Positions 9,717 to 18,094 of a stretch of DNA of 64,000 bases are shown one piece after another. The stretch covers positions 992,001 to 1,056,000 of the forward strand of contig NZ_CP113361.1 in the NCBI RefSeq assembly GCF_026684035.1. The letters run 5' to 3'. The position numbers were made by a program, and so were the translations under genes. Positions within the stretch are counted from its first letter, which is position 1, and each line of letters begins with the position of its first letter. The notes beneath the pieces were generated by a model, which searched no databases, was not told the DNA's origin, and saw only the letters and a list, made by a program, of their open reading frames with translations. The DNA is from Methanogenium organophilum (lineage in GTDB: Archaea; Halobacteriota; Methanomicrobia; Methanomicrobiales; Methanomicrobiaceae).

Positions 9717-10201
9717 TGGAAGAACATACCAAAAAACGGGTGGTGCTCGACGCATCCGTCTTTTTTACCGACCTGCCGGTGGAAGGGGAGTGCTACACCA
9801 CCCCCGCTGTTTTAAGCGAAATCAAGACCCAGGCGGCCAAAATGCGCCTCGCACTTCTCGAAGAGCAGGGTCTCCGCATTCATGCACCCGGACCGGCCGC
9901 CACAGCTGAGGTCGCAGTGGCCGCCCGGAAAAGCGGGGACGCAACTGTCCTCTCGGAAACCGACACCGGCATCCTTGCCCTTGCGAGGGAACTGGACGCA
10001 GCAGTCATGACCGATGACTTTGCGGTGCAGAACACGGCACAGCGCCTGGGAGTCCCCGTGATCCCCATCCTGCAGCGGCGGGCCAAAAAACGGACATGGA
10101 AGTACCGCTGCACCGGATGCGGCCGCTACTGGTCCGCCCCAGGCGTTTGCCAGGTCTGCGGTGCGGAGATCAGGCGGGCAGGCTCCGGAAAAAAGTATTA
10201 G
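9716..10201 (+). CDS. nob1: rRNA maturation endonuclease NOB1 (PIN domain plus zinc ribbon)
   Basis: A 161-residue protein with an N-terminal PIN nuclease domain (first acidic residue in VVLDASVFF at about 10-12; later acids in SETDTGILALA and AVMTDDFAV) and a C-terminal zinc ribbon CTGCGRYWSAPGVCQVCG. This architecture is the archaeal NOB1 that cuts the 3' end of 16S rRNA. Its start overlaps the stop of prs (TAATG), so ribosome maturation and PRPP synthesis genes are coupled here. Confidence 0.9.
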   Translation: MEEHTKKRVVLDASVFFTDLPVEGECYTTPAVLSEIKTQAAKMRLALLEEQGLRIHAPGPAATAEVAVAARKSGDATVLSETDTGILALARELDAAVMTDDFAVQNTAQRLGVPVIPILQRRAKKRTWKYRCTGCGRYWSAPGVCQVCGAEIRRAGSGKKY

Positions 10202-10228
10202 CCTTTTCTCACCGAACATATACTCATT

Positions 10229-10849
10229 ATGTCTTCCCTCGATGAACTGATCGGAAAGGCAAAACTGCTGCACGCCGAAGGGCACAGCCCAAGCCAGATC
10301 GCCGATGAACTCTCTTTGTCCATGGAAACCGTGACCTGGCTTCTTACCCAGCAGAAGGACACCGAGGCACCGAAGGACATCCATATCAACTGGACGGTCA
10401 TCGGAGGGAATGCTGACATGCTGCGTGACGCGGCCCTGCTCCTCCTCAAACGGTACTACTACGGTGAGGCAGAGGCACGGGACTGCACCCCTACCGACAT
10501 CCCGGCACCGGATCTGGTCGTGGGAGTAGCCCACTCGGGCATCCCCCTCGCAACGATCATCGCGGCTGAAGAAGGAGCACAGTTCACCATGTACCACCCA
10601 AAGAAGCATGCACAGGGCGACAATCCTGTGGGCTCCATGTCCGGCAACTTCGCACCGGTGCAGGGCAGGCACTGCCTGGTAATAGATGACGTGATCACCT
10701 CCGGCAATACGATGACAGACGTCATCAATCATCTCAGAAACCACGGGGCCGTGCCGGAAGCAGTATGTGTCCTGTTCAATAAAAGAAATATCCAGGAGAT
10801 AGACGGCGTCCCGGTATACAGTCTGTTTCAGGTCTCACGGATTGACTGA
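10229..10849 (+). CDS. GfcR-like regulator: HTH plus orotate phosphoribosyltransferase-like domain
   Basis: A 206-residue PyrE-like protein. The first 50 residues contain a helix-turn-helix ([22 protein letters not shown]), and the rest is a type I phosphoribosyltransferase fold with the PRPP loop [17 protein letters not shown] near residues 150-166. The same architecture in haloarchaea is the transcription regulator GfcR, and enzymatic PyrE proteins lack the HTH. In methanogens the targets are not known to me. Its position 27 bp after NOB1 and PRPP synthase suggests that it senses nucleotide or PRPP status. Confidence 0.82.
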   Translation: MSSLDELIGKAKLLHAEGHSPSQIADELSLSMETVTWLLTQQKDTEAPKDIHINWTVIGGNADMLRDAALLLLKRYYYGEAEARDCTPTDIPAPDLVVGVAHSGIPLATIIAAEEGAQFTMYHPKKHAQGDNPVGSMSGNFAPVQGRHCLVIDDVITSGNTMTDVINHLRNHGAVPEAVCVLFNKRNIQEIDGVPVYSLFQVSRID

Positions 10850-10917
10850 AAAACGCTGCCACAGGAAAAAACCGGCTCCATTCACCTCTTTTTTAGTTCA
10901 CGCCCGCAGGGGTTGAT
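10850..10917. terminator. Terminator region between convergent genes
   Basis: The 68-bp gap between the convergent GfcR-like and TGT-like genes contains a T-run (cctcttttttag, about 10885-10896), which suits archaeal termination of the plus-strand operon. No clear hairpin was seen. Confidence 0.4.
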
Positions 10918-12123
10918 TCACATCAGGGGGGCGATACCCGGAGAAAACCCCTTTGCACCATCCCGTTCGGACCGTTCCCCGTTCCTGCAGACAGACATCC
11001 ATCCATCGTTCACCAGACCCGGGCCGACAGTACGCCGGAGGATCTCTGCAGCAAAGGGTTTTTCGTCGATAAACCGGTCTGTGGCATTATGAATGAGAGC
11101 ATGCTGGTACTTCTGTGACTCCGCACAATATGCAAAAGCGCGGTGCAGCCGGTTCATCGTATCAAACTCAGCCCGGCCCTCGATTGCATCTCCAATGGTC
11201 AGATTCCGGCAGAGAGGACAGTCACAGAAACGGGAGAGGTGCTGCTTTGCCCCATAGCGCCCCTCCAGTGCGTCAAACGTGAACATACTGTAGTCAGACG
11301 GAGCAAAGTAACGGTTCTTCCGCACAAAATCAACCTTCTCCTGCCCATCCATCCGGGAGATGAGGTCCGTGAAATACCCCCTGACATGTTCGCTCAGACC
11401 AACGGTACTGACGGTATCCACCCCAAACCAGTTGATCAGCATCCCCAGGGTTCCCTGGTTCTGCACCTCACGATACTGAAGAGGTGCAGAGAACGCATGC
11501 ACCCAGACATCCTGGTTCTTTAGTGTCTTCTGAACCCGATAGAGAAGCGGTTTTTCGAACCGGCGGCAATCAATACCAATACCCCCCAGATTGGGGAGAT
11601 AGCGCTCGAGCATTGCAAGATCTGTTGTTGTATGGGCAATTCCCATCAGCGGCGTCTCATACCCTGTGTCCTGCTGCCACTCCAGAGCATAGTGCACCCC
11701 CCGTTCATACGTCTGCGTATCACAGAAGGAATGAGGGATCTCGATAATGTCCGCACCCGCCCGGTACTGCAGAGAGAGCAGATCAATAATCATTTCCTTC
11801 TCCAGGGCCGCCACATCAGAAAAAAAGTTGAAATGCAGCAGACGGACAGAGGGCGGCAGCCCCAGAATCCGTTCGCATACAGCATCCGCCGCCGCCTCTT
11901 TCTCTTCCGGATGCCGGCGGGCACGCTCAATCATCGACCGCTGCACCCATACATCCGATTCACCAATACACTGTTTACTGCACCGGGCACCACCCGGCAC
12001 ACCCCCCATCTCCCGGCATACCGCGTCCGACAACGCATACGCCGGCGTCACAATATGATCCTCCCCAAGGTCCAGTACCCCCTGACGACCATTGGGATCA
12101 TTCACTTCAACAACAAATGGCAT
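10918..12123 (-). CDS. tRNA-guanine transglycosylase-like protein of unknown function
   Basis: A 401-residue protein starting at ATG 12123; an upstream in-frame start would add an improbable hydrophobic tail across the promoter. I recognise a TGT-type zinc site near the C-terminus: C300-x-C302-x-x-C305 with H327 22 residues later (CDCPLCRNL...NRLHR), nearly the spacing of archaeal TGT. The preceding DALEGRYGAKQHLSRF also resembles TGT. The usual DSGGFQ substrate-Asp motif is not evident, and where TGT has a GxDxFD nucleophile region this protein has FGVDTVST. It may be an inactive or altered-specificity paralogue. Base-exchange paralogues that modify DNA (DpdA) are another possibility, but no dpd neighbours are present. 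Confidence 0.6.
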   Translation of the reverse strand: MPFVVEVNDPNGRQGVLDLGEDHIVTPAYALSDAVCREMGGVPGGARCSKQCIGESDVWVQRSMIERARRHPEEKEAAADAVCERILGLPPSVRLLHFNFFSDVAALEKEMIIDLLSLQYRAGADIIEIPHSFCDTQTYERGVHYALEWQQDTGYETPLMGIAHTTTDLAMLERYLPNLGGIGIDCRRFEKPLLYRVQKTLKNQDVWVHAFSAPLQYREVQNQGTLGMLINWFGVDTVSTVGLSEHVRGYFTDLISRMDGQEKVDFVRKNRYFAPSDYSMFTFDALEGRYGAKQHLSRFCDCPLCRNLTIGDAIEGRAEFDTMNRLHRAFAYCAESQKYQHALIHNATDRFIDEKPFAAEILRRTVGPGLVNDGWMSVCRNGERSERDGAKGFSPGIAPLM

Positions 12124-12129
12124 ATATAT

Positions 12130-12144
12130 CAAACAATATGTTTG
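12130..12144. promoter_or_regulatory. Inverted repeat at transcription start of TGT-like gene
   Basis: CAAACA-ATA-TGTTTG is a perfect 6-bp inverted repeat with a 3-base spacer. It lies between the inferred TATA element (about 12158-12170 on the minus strand) and the ATG at 12123, where a bound repressor would block transcription start. This is inference from position only. Confidence 0.4.
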
Positions 12145-12542
12145 AGCATCAACCCCAATACATATATACTTAATTGCGAGAAATATCCACATTTTGCCAA
12201 AAAATACCAAAAGATTAAATAACATAAAAAATACCCACATTCAAAGACAGAACGCCGATATACAGAAAAATACTACCATAACTCACCCGGAACACATCCG
12301 GTGACCACTGAGAAGATTCTGCCTCCCGGAGATTTTACACCGCCCCGTGTGCACCCACGACAATCACCCGGAAGGGGTATCCACAACAATAACCGGGGGT
12401 GCAAAACCGCCACACAGGGATTCACCGGCTACCAAAATTCGAATCCGAACCACAAACGAACAAAACCTGCGCATAGTATAAATGGCATAATTATCACATC
12501 ATCACCGCACCGGAATCCGGAATACCCACATACAAACACAAT

Positions 12543-12551
12543 ACTTATATA
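12543..12551 (+). promoter_or_regulatory. TATA box of thermosome gene
   Basis: The element acttatata lies about 50 bases before the ATG at 12597. Transcription would begin near 12572, leaving a short leader that contains a strong ribosome site AAGGAG at 12581-12586, 10 bases before the start codon. Confidence 0.6.
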
Positions 12552-12596
12552 GAAGTTTAAATCCAATTTTATGACGCTTTAAGGAGTATCTGCATT

Positions 12597-14189
12597 ATGT
12601 TAGCGGGACAACCAGTAGTTATATTACGGGACAATGTAGACCGCATTGGCGGGAACGAAGCCCAGAGATCCAATATTATGGCGGCGAAGGCAATCGCCGA
12701 AGCCGTGCGCACCACCCTCGGCCCCCGGGGAATGGACAAGATGATGGTCTCACAGTCCGGTGGAGATGTGGTCATTACCAATGACGGTGCCACCATTCTT
12801 CACGAGATGGCAGTCGAACACCCAGCCGCAAAACTCGTAATCGAGGTGGCTGAGACACAGGACAATGAAGTCGGTGACGGTACCACCACCGCATCCATCT
12901 TCATCGGCAACCTGATGGAACAGGCAGAGACCCTCCTCACCCGGAAGATCCACCCGACGGTCATCGCAAACGGATACCGTCTCGGGATGCAGAAGGCAAT
13001 GGAGATAATCGACGAGCAGGTCATTACCGCAAACGGAGACGACCGCGAGACACTCATCAAGGTCGCAGGCACGGCAGTCACCGGCAAGTCCATCGAAGGT
13101 GTCAAGGACAAGATCACAAACATCGTGGTCGATGCAGTCCTTGCAGTCGCACAGAAGGATGAAGACGGAAAGTTCACCGTCGATGAGGACGACGTCCAGA
13201 TCAAGACCATGGTCGGCGACCACATGGAAGACGCGGAGATGCTTGAGGGATTCCTCCTCGATAAGACCCGTGTCCAGCACTCCATGCCAAAGCATCTCGA
13301 GGGTGCAAAGATTGCCATGCTCTCCCAGCCGCTCGAGGTGACAAAGACCCAGGTGAAGTCCAAGATTAAGATCACCACAGCTGAACAGATGGAAGCCTTC
13401 AGCGAACAGGAGACCGAAACCCTCCGCGGCCTTGCAGCAGAGATTGTTGCCTCCGGCGCAAACACCGTCTTCTGTGGAAAGGGCATTGCAGACGCAGTCC
13501 AGTACTACCTTGCAAAAGAGAATGTCATCGCGATCCAGGACATCCCTGATTCCGATATGAAGAAGCTTGCACGCGCTGTTGGTGCGACCATTGTGAACAA
13601 GCCCGAAGACCTCTCAGAAGATGTACTCGGTGAGGCAGGACTCATCGAGGAGATGAAGGACATCACCATTACGAAGATCACAAACTGCAAGAACCCGCAG
13701 ATTGTGAGCATCCTCTTAAAGGGCACCTCACAGGTCTTCATCGATGAACTCGAGCGTGCAGTCTATGACGCCGCCCGTGTTGTGATGGACGCCATGGAGG
13801 ACGGAGAATTCCTCGTCGGCGGTGCTGCAATCGATACCGAACTGATGATAAAGATCGGCGAATTCGCCGCCACCCAGGAAGGCAGAACACAGCTCGCAAT
13901 CGAGGCATTCGCCCGGATGTTTGAGATCATCCCGTTCACCCTCGCGGAGAACTCCGGCTATGATCCGATTGACAAACTCGTCGCCCTGAAGACTGCACAT
14001 GCAAACGGCAACAACCATGCAGGACTCAATGTCTTCACCGGCGAAGTCGTGGACATGTATGCAGAGGGCGTCATCGAGCCGGCCCGTGTCAAGCGTCAGG
14101 CAATCATGTCTGCATCCGAGACTGCGGCACTCATCATCCGTGTCGACGACATGATGATCTCCAAGAACGCATCCCAAATGGGAATGTAA
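12597..14189 (+). CDS. thsA: Thermosome subunit (group II chaperonin)
   Basis: A 530-residue archaeal group II chaperonin that refolds proteins in a double-ring ATPase complex. The sequence starts with the family pattern ([37 protein letters not shown]), with the ATP-site stretches NDGATIL at about 62-68 and GDGTTTASI near 93-101 and a C-terminal nucleotide-binding segment ([14 protein letters not shown]). It lacks the Gly/Met-rich tail and ends NASQMGM. A single copy lies in the window, with its own promoter. Which of several possible paralogues this is cannot be told from here. Confidence 0.96.
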   Translation: MLAGQPVVILRDNVDRIGGNEAQRSNIMAAKAIAEAVRTTLGPRGMDKMMVSQSGGDVVITNDGATILHEMAVEHPAAKLVIEVAETQDNEVGDGTTTASIFIGNLMEQAETLLTRKIHPTVIANGYRLGMQKAMEIIDEQVITANGDDRETLIKVAGTAVTGKSIEGVKDKITNIVVDAVLAVAQKDEDGKFTVDEDDVQIKTMVGDHMEDAEMLEGFLLDKTRVQHSMPKHLEGAKIAMLSQPLEVTKTQVKSKIKITTAEQMEAFSEQETETLRGLAAEIVASGANTVFCGKGIADAVQYYLAKENVIAIQDIPDSDMKKLARAVGATIVNKPEDLSEDVLGEAGLIEEMKDITITKITNCKNPQIVSILLKGTSQVFIDELERAVYDAARVVMDAMEDGEFLVGGAAIDTELMIKIGEFAATQEGRTQLAIEAFARMFEIIPFTLAENSGYDPIDKLVALKTAHANGNNHAGLNVFTGEVVDMYAEGVIEPARVKRQAIMSASETAALIIRVDDMMISKNASQMGM

Positions 14190-14199
14190 ACACCAATAC

Positions 14200-14216
14200 C
14201 TTTTTTTCCATTTTTC
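14200..14216 (+). terminator. T-rich terminator of thermosome gene
   Basis: The runs ctttttttccattttt lie 11 bases after the stop codon, a typical archaeal T-tract terminator. A small inverted repeat TCCCA-AA-TGGGA at 14172-14183 sits in the last codons just upstream. Confidence 0.5.
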
Positions 14217-14262
14217 CATCGTAATGACGATCAGGATCAGGTAGTCACAGCAGGGCATCCGT

Positions 14263-14348
14263 TCTGCAATGTCAGCAATATATATTCTATATATTTTTCC
14301 GCGCACCAGATTGCAGAATTTATATATCAGAAAAGACAATCTGCAATC
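14263..14348. promoter_or_regulatory. Ech operon promoter with three TCTGCAAT motifs
   Basis: The motif TCTGCAAT occurs at 14263-14270, inverted within GATTGCAGA at 14309-14317, and again within TCTGCAATC at 14340-14348. The last two form a perfect 9-bp inverted repeat that brackets a TATA-like element (aatttatatatc, about 14317-14328). A second AT run lies at 14276-14297. This arrangement is what a regulator controlling the Ech genes would need. The leader to the GTG at 14498 is long, about 150 bases. Confidence 0.5.
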
Positions 14349-14497
14349 CGGAGATGAAACCCACACGCCCAATTCCGCCAGATATAGGACCTAATCTGGA
14401 TAGAATCGGCATTTTAGCAGATATTTCCCCCCTTTGACATAATGGTAATGATAAATAATGATTAATTCTCAAACTCTCACACAGAGGTGTATATAGC

Positions 14498-16402
14498 GTG
14501 GAGCTCTTAGTATTCCTGATTCTTTTCCCTGCACTGGCGGCACTGCTGTTCTGCATTCTGCCGAACGGCCGCCTCAGGGATACAATGGTGATACTCGTAT
14601 CAGCGATAATAATCGCTGCTACCCTGTATCTCTTTGTACTGTTTGCGGGGGCCGGCACGGTGTATTTCGATATCGACGGGGGTATGATCTCCCAGATCAT
14701 GACCGGACTCGAAGTCGTCATATCCGCGGGCCTTCTGTATCTCGCCGCAAAATACCGGCAGTATATTATTGCTGCGCTGGTCGTGGTCCAGCTGGGAGTG
14801 GTGCTGTATGCAGAGTCACTCATGCACGGTACTGTGGCACTGAATAACCTCTTCATTGACCCGTTCTCAGTCATCATGGCGATGATCATCGGCATTATCG
14901 GCAGCCTGATCTGTATTTATTCGGTTGGCTACATGCGTGATTATCACGAACATCATGGTGATATGCCAGACAAACGACGCTGGTTTTTTGCCCTGCTCTT
15001 TGTCTTTCTGGCGGCGATGTTTGGGGTGGTATTTTCCAATAGCCTGTTCTGGCTCTTCTTCTTCTGGGAAGTGACTACACTCTGTTCATTCCTGTTAATT
15101 GGATACAGCTGGGACGAACAGGCACGGAAGAATGCGTTCTGGGCCCTTCTCCTGAACCTCATAGGCGGCCTTGGATTTGCGTTCACGTTCGTCTGGGCAG
15201 GACTTACCGACCCGTCGGGAGGCCTCGTCATGATGGATACGCTCCTTGCTGCAGGTCCTGCTGTTGCGATGATCCCTGCCGCCCTCATTGGGTTTGCCGG
15301 TCTCACCAAGGCAGCACAGATGCCGTTTTCCTCATGGCTGGTCGGGGCAATGATAGCACCGACCCCGGTATCGGCACTCCTGCACTCCAGTACGATGGTT
15401 AAGGCAGGTGTCTATGTCATCGTCCGGTTTGCCCCCATCTACGATGCAAGCATGGTCGGCTACATCATCTCTCTGGTGGGCGGCGTGACATTCCTTCTTG
15501 CATCAGGCATCGCGATATCGCAGTCCAATGCAAAGAAGGTCCTTGCCTATTCAACGATTGCAAACCTTGGCCTTGTCGTGGCCTGTGCCGGCATCGGCAC
15601 GTATGCTGCAGTCTGGGCAGCAATACTCCTGATCATATTCCATGCGGTCGCCAAGTCCCTCCTCTTCCTCTCGGTGGGAACAGTGGAGCACAAGATCGGC
15701 AGCAGGGATATCGAGGATATGACCGGCCTTTTAGGCCGTCTGCCAAAGATCGCCCTGATGATGATGATTGGCATCGCCGGCATGTTCCTTGCCCCCTTCG
15801 GGATGCTCATCTCCAAATGGGCGGCCCTCTTAGCATTCCTGGATGCGCAGTATGGATTCATCCTCATTCTCCTCCTCGCCTTCGGGAGTGCAGTTACGGT
15901 CTTCTTCTGGACCAAATGGATGGGTAAACTGGTAGAGGTCGCATGGAAACCAGAACCCCTGGAAGTAAAGATCTCTACACAGGAATACACAGCCCTCGTG
16001 CCCCTCACGGTGCTGATGGTCGCTGTCTGTATCGGGTTCCCCCTGCTTTCCTCGTACCTGGTGGTGCCGTATGTCTTCGGCATCTACGGTATGGCGGCTA
16101 CCCTCGGGCAGGCAAACACGATTATCATGGTGATGATGGTCTTCATGGTCCTTGTCATGCCCCTCACTCTCCTGTACTTCAGGAAAGACCGTAAGATTCT
16201 GCCCCATTACGTGGGTGGCCGGCCGGCAACGCCGGACATGCATTTCAAAGGCAGCATCGGCGTGCAGCGCCCGGTGGCACTCGGCAACTACTATCTCTCT
16301 GAATACTTCGGGGAAGAGCGGCTCTCACATATCGGCAACGGCCTGTGCATCGCATTCATTGCCATGATTGCGGTGGCACTTCTGATGGGGGTGGGCTTAT
16401 GA
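14498..16402 (+). CDS. echA: Ech-type hydrogenase membrane subunit EchA (NuoL/MrpA-like)
   Basis: A 634-residue integral membrane subunit related to the ion-pumping NuoL/MrpA antiporter-like proteins. It is predicted to move protons or sodium as ferredoxin is exchanged with H2. About 15 hydrophobic segments are visible. The conserved core stretch AAQMPFSSWLVGAMIAPTPVSALLHSSTMVKAGVY (near 273-307) is diagnostic, with the Lys and Glu residues of the channel family (FFWEVTTL). Translation starts at GTG 14498 after an acagaggtg ribosome site. Its stop overlaps the EchB start (ATGA at 16399-16402). Confidence 0.9.
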   Translation: MELLVFLILFPALAALLFCILPNGRLRDTMVILVSAIIIAATLYLFVLFAGAGTVYFDIDGGMISQIMTGLEVVISAGLLYLAAKYRQYIIAALVVVQLGVVLYAESLMHGTVALNNLFIDPFSVIMAMIIGIIGSLICIYSVGYMRDYHEHHGDMPDKRRWFFALLFVFLAAMFGVVFSNSLFWLFFFWEVTTLCSFLLIGYSWDEQARKNAFWALLLNLIGGLGFAFTFVWAGLTDPSGGLVMMDTLLAAGPAVAMIPAALIGFAGLTKAAQMPFSSWLVGAMIAPTPVSALLHSSTMVKAGVYVIVRFAPIYDASMVGYIISLVGGVTFLLASGIAISQSNAKKVLAYSTIANLGLVVACAGIGTYAAVWAAILLIIFHAVAKSLLFLSVGTVEHKIGSRDIEDMTGLLGRLPKIALMMMIGIAGMFLAPFGMLISKWAALLAFLDAQYGFILILLLAFGSAVTVFFWTKWMGKLVEVAWKPEPLEVKISTQEYTALVPLTVLMVAVCIGFPLLSSYLVVPYVFGIYGMAATLGQANTIIMVMMVFMVLVMPLTLLYFRKDRKILPHYVGGRPATPDMHFKGSIGVQRPVALGNYYLSEYFGEERLSHIGNGLCIAFIAMIAVALLMGVGL

Positions 16403-17250
16403 TTGAAGAGATTATCTTTGCAATAGGATTCATCATCCTCGCACCGTTCATCGGTGCTCTTATCGGCGGTATCGACCGGAAGGTGACCGCCCGGATGCAG
16501 GGGCGGGTCGGCCCGCCGGTACTCCAGCCGCTCTATGATATATTCAAGCTCTTTGAGAAGGAGAAAGCAGTCGTCAGAAACGAGGTGAATTTCTACATAT
16601 TCTCATACCTGATATTTGTCGTCTTTACCGGAGCGCTCTTCTTCTCCGGCGGAGACATCCTGCTCGTAATCTTCGCACTGACGCTCGCACATGCCTTCCT
16701 CATCCTGGGAGCCTATGCGGCAGTCTCCCCGTACAGTCATGTCGGGGCGGAGCGTGAACTGCTTCAGCTGATGGCAGTCGAACCGATGCTGATTCTTGCG
16801 GCAACCGGGTTCTATATGGCAACAGGCTCCTTTGCGGTAAAAGACATCGCCCTCTGGCCGGAGCCCGTTGTCCTGACAATCCCCCTCATCTTTGTGGGAA
16901 TCGTCTATGTGCTCACCATCAAGCTGCGCAAGTCACCGTTTGATCTGGCGACCACCCACCATGCCCACCAGGAACTGGTGAAGGGACTGACAACCGAGTT
17001 TGCCGGCCCCACCCTTGGCATGGTCGAGATTGCACACCTCTATGAGACGGTATTCTTCCTTGGCATCGTCTGGCTCTTCTTTGCCTCCATGCCGTGGGTC
17101 GGTCTCGCTGCCGTCATCGTTGTCTATTTCCTTGAGATACTCGTAGACAATACCACAACACGTGTTCGCTGGCAGGTAATGCTCAGGAGTGCATGGCTCG
17201 TGGCACTCGTTGCCGGGGCTATAAACCTGGGGGTTCTTGCCCTGCTCTAG
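16399..17250 (+). CDS. echB: Ech-type hydrogenase membrane subunit EchB (NuoH-like)
   Basis: A 283-residue membrane subunit of the NuoH/HycD/EchB family that links the hydrogenase module to the ion channel. Diagnostic stretches are the early DRKVTARMQGRVGPPVLQPLYDIFKLFEKE (near 26-55) and the acidic loop SPFDLATTHHAHQELVKGLTTEFAGP, which corresponds to the quinone-site loop of complex I, re-purposed here. It starts at ATG 16399, overlapping echA by 4 bases. An apparent longer frame from 16345 lies inside echA and is rejected. Confidence 0.92.
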   Translation: MIEEIIFAIGFIILAPFIGALIGGIDRKVTARMQGRVGPPVLQPLYDIFKLFEKEKAVVRNEVNFYIFSYLIFVVFTGALFFSGGDILLVIFALTLAHAFLILGAYAAVSPYSHVGAERELLQLMAVEPMLILAATGFYMATGSFAVKDIALWPEPVVLTIPLIFVGIVYVLTIKLRKSPFDLATTHHAHQELVKGLTTEFAGPTLGMVEIAHLYETVFFLGIVWLFFASMPWVGLAAVIVVYFLEILVDNTTTRVRWQVMLRSAWLVALVAGAINLGVLALL

Positions 17251-17267
17251 GGAGGTGAGTGAGAAAT

Positions 17268-17714
17268 ATGTCATATATTACAAAATCCCCGTGGATTATC
17301 CATTACGACGGGTCCAGCTGCAATGGCTGCGATATTGAAGTGCTTGCCTGCCTCACCCCGCTCTATGACCTCGAGCGGTTCGGGATTGTCAATACCGGCA
17401 ACCCGAAACACGCTGATGTTTTCCTGATAACGGGGGGCATCAATGAACAGAGCCGGGCAGTGGTCAAAAACACCTATGAACAGATGCCGGACCCGAAAGT
17501 CGTGGTCGCTGTAGGCATCTGCGCCACCTCCGGCGGCGTATTCCGTGAATGCTACAACATCATGGGCGGGGTCGACACGGTCATCCCGGTCGATGTCTAT
17601 GTGCCCGGCTGTGCAGCCCGTCCCGAGTCCATCATCGACGGCGTCGTCCGTGCCCTGGGAATTCTTGAAGCGAAACGGGCAAAGATGGCAGAACAGGAGG
17701 GAAAAAAGCAATGA
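17268..17714 (+). CDS. echC: Ech-type hydrogenase small subunit EchC (NuoB-like)
   Basis: A 148-residue small subunit carrying the proximal [4Fe-4S] cluster. The ligands are visible in SSCNGCDIEVLACL, VAVGICATSGG and YVPGCAARPE. The ATG at 17268 is preceded by GGGAGGTGAG, a strong ribosome site; a GTG at 17259 is less likely. The stop overlaps the next start (ATGA at 17711-17714), keeping subunit synthesis coupled. Confidence 0.93.
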   Translation: MSYITKSPWIIHYDGSSCNGCDIEVLACLTPLYDLERFGIVNTGNPKHADVFLITGGINEQSRAVVKNTYEQMPDPKVVVAVGICATSGGVFRECYNIMGGVDTVIPVDVYVPGCAARPESIIDGVVRALGILEAKRAKMAEQEGKKQ

Positions 17715-18094
17715 TCGAACAGAAACACACCATTATAGAAATAGCGGTCACCGACCTCCTGAAAACAGTGGAGGAATACCACACAAAGGGGAACCGCCTG
17801 GTTCAGATCGGCTGCACCCCGTTAGGCGACTGCTATGAAATCAACTATACCTTCACAACAGCGTGGGAATTTGAGAGCCTCCGCATCACCGTACACGACG
17901 GCGACGAGATCCCAAGTATCTCCGGCATCTACTGGGGAGCATTCATCTATGAAAACGAGATCCATGACCTCTTTGGTCTGACCGTGACTGGCATGAACGT
18001 CGATTTCCAGGGACATCTCATCGAAACACGAGTCCCGACACCCTTCAAAAACCCACCCACCGTCACAAAAGTCCCGAAAGGGGGTGATGCATAA
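17711..18094 (+). CDS. echD: Ech-type hydrogenase subunit EchD (NuoC-like)
   Basis: A 127-residue hydrophilic subunit of the NuoC/HycE-N-terminal family, placed between EchC and EchE as in other ech operons. The C-terminal half contains the family pattern SISGIYWGAFIYENEIHDLFGLTVTGM (near 76-102). It has no cofactor ligands. The end overlaps the next start (TAATG at 18092-18096). Confidence 0.9.
   Translation: MIEQKHTIIEIAVTDLLKTVEEYHTKGNRLVQIGCTPLGDCYEINYTFTTAWEFESLRITVHDGDEIPSISGIYWGAFIYENEIHDLFGLTVTGMNVDFQGHLIETRVPTPFKNPPTVTKVPKGGDA

Larger units (their letters stand above)
12124..12596. promoter_or_regulatory. AT-rich divergent intergenic region
   Basis: This 473-bp spacer lies between the TGT-like gene (minus) and the thermosome gene (plus). 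The minus-strand TATA-like element is at about 12158-12170 (reads aagtatatatgt on the minus strand). The plus-strand TATA element is at 12543-12551. The sequence AATAYCCACAT occurs three times (12182-12192, 12230-12240, 12521-12531). A reading frame at 12301-12552 was judged non-coding because its composition is Pro/Asn/His-rich and it has no ribosome site. Confidence 0.55.

Noticed and set aside
12301-12552. 83-codon plus-strand frame upstream of the thermosome
   Set aside because: Pro/Asn/His-rich composition, no ribosome site, and it overlaps the divergent promoter.
14354-14440. 28-codon frame in the Ech leader (MKPTRPIPPDIGPN...)
   Set aside because: The GGAG is directly adjacent to the ATG, too close for a normal ribosome site; a leader peptide is not convincing without conservation.
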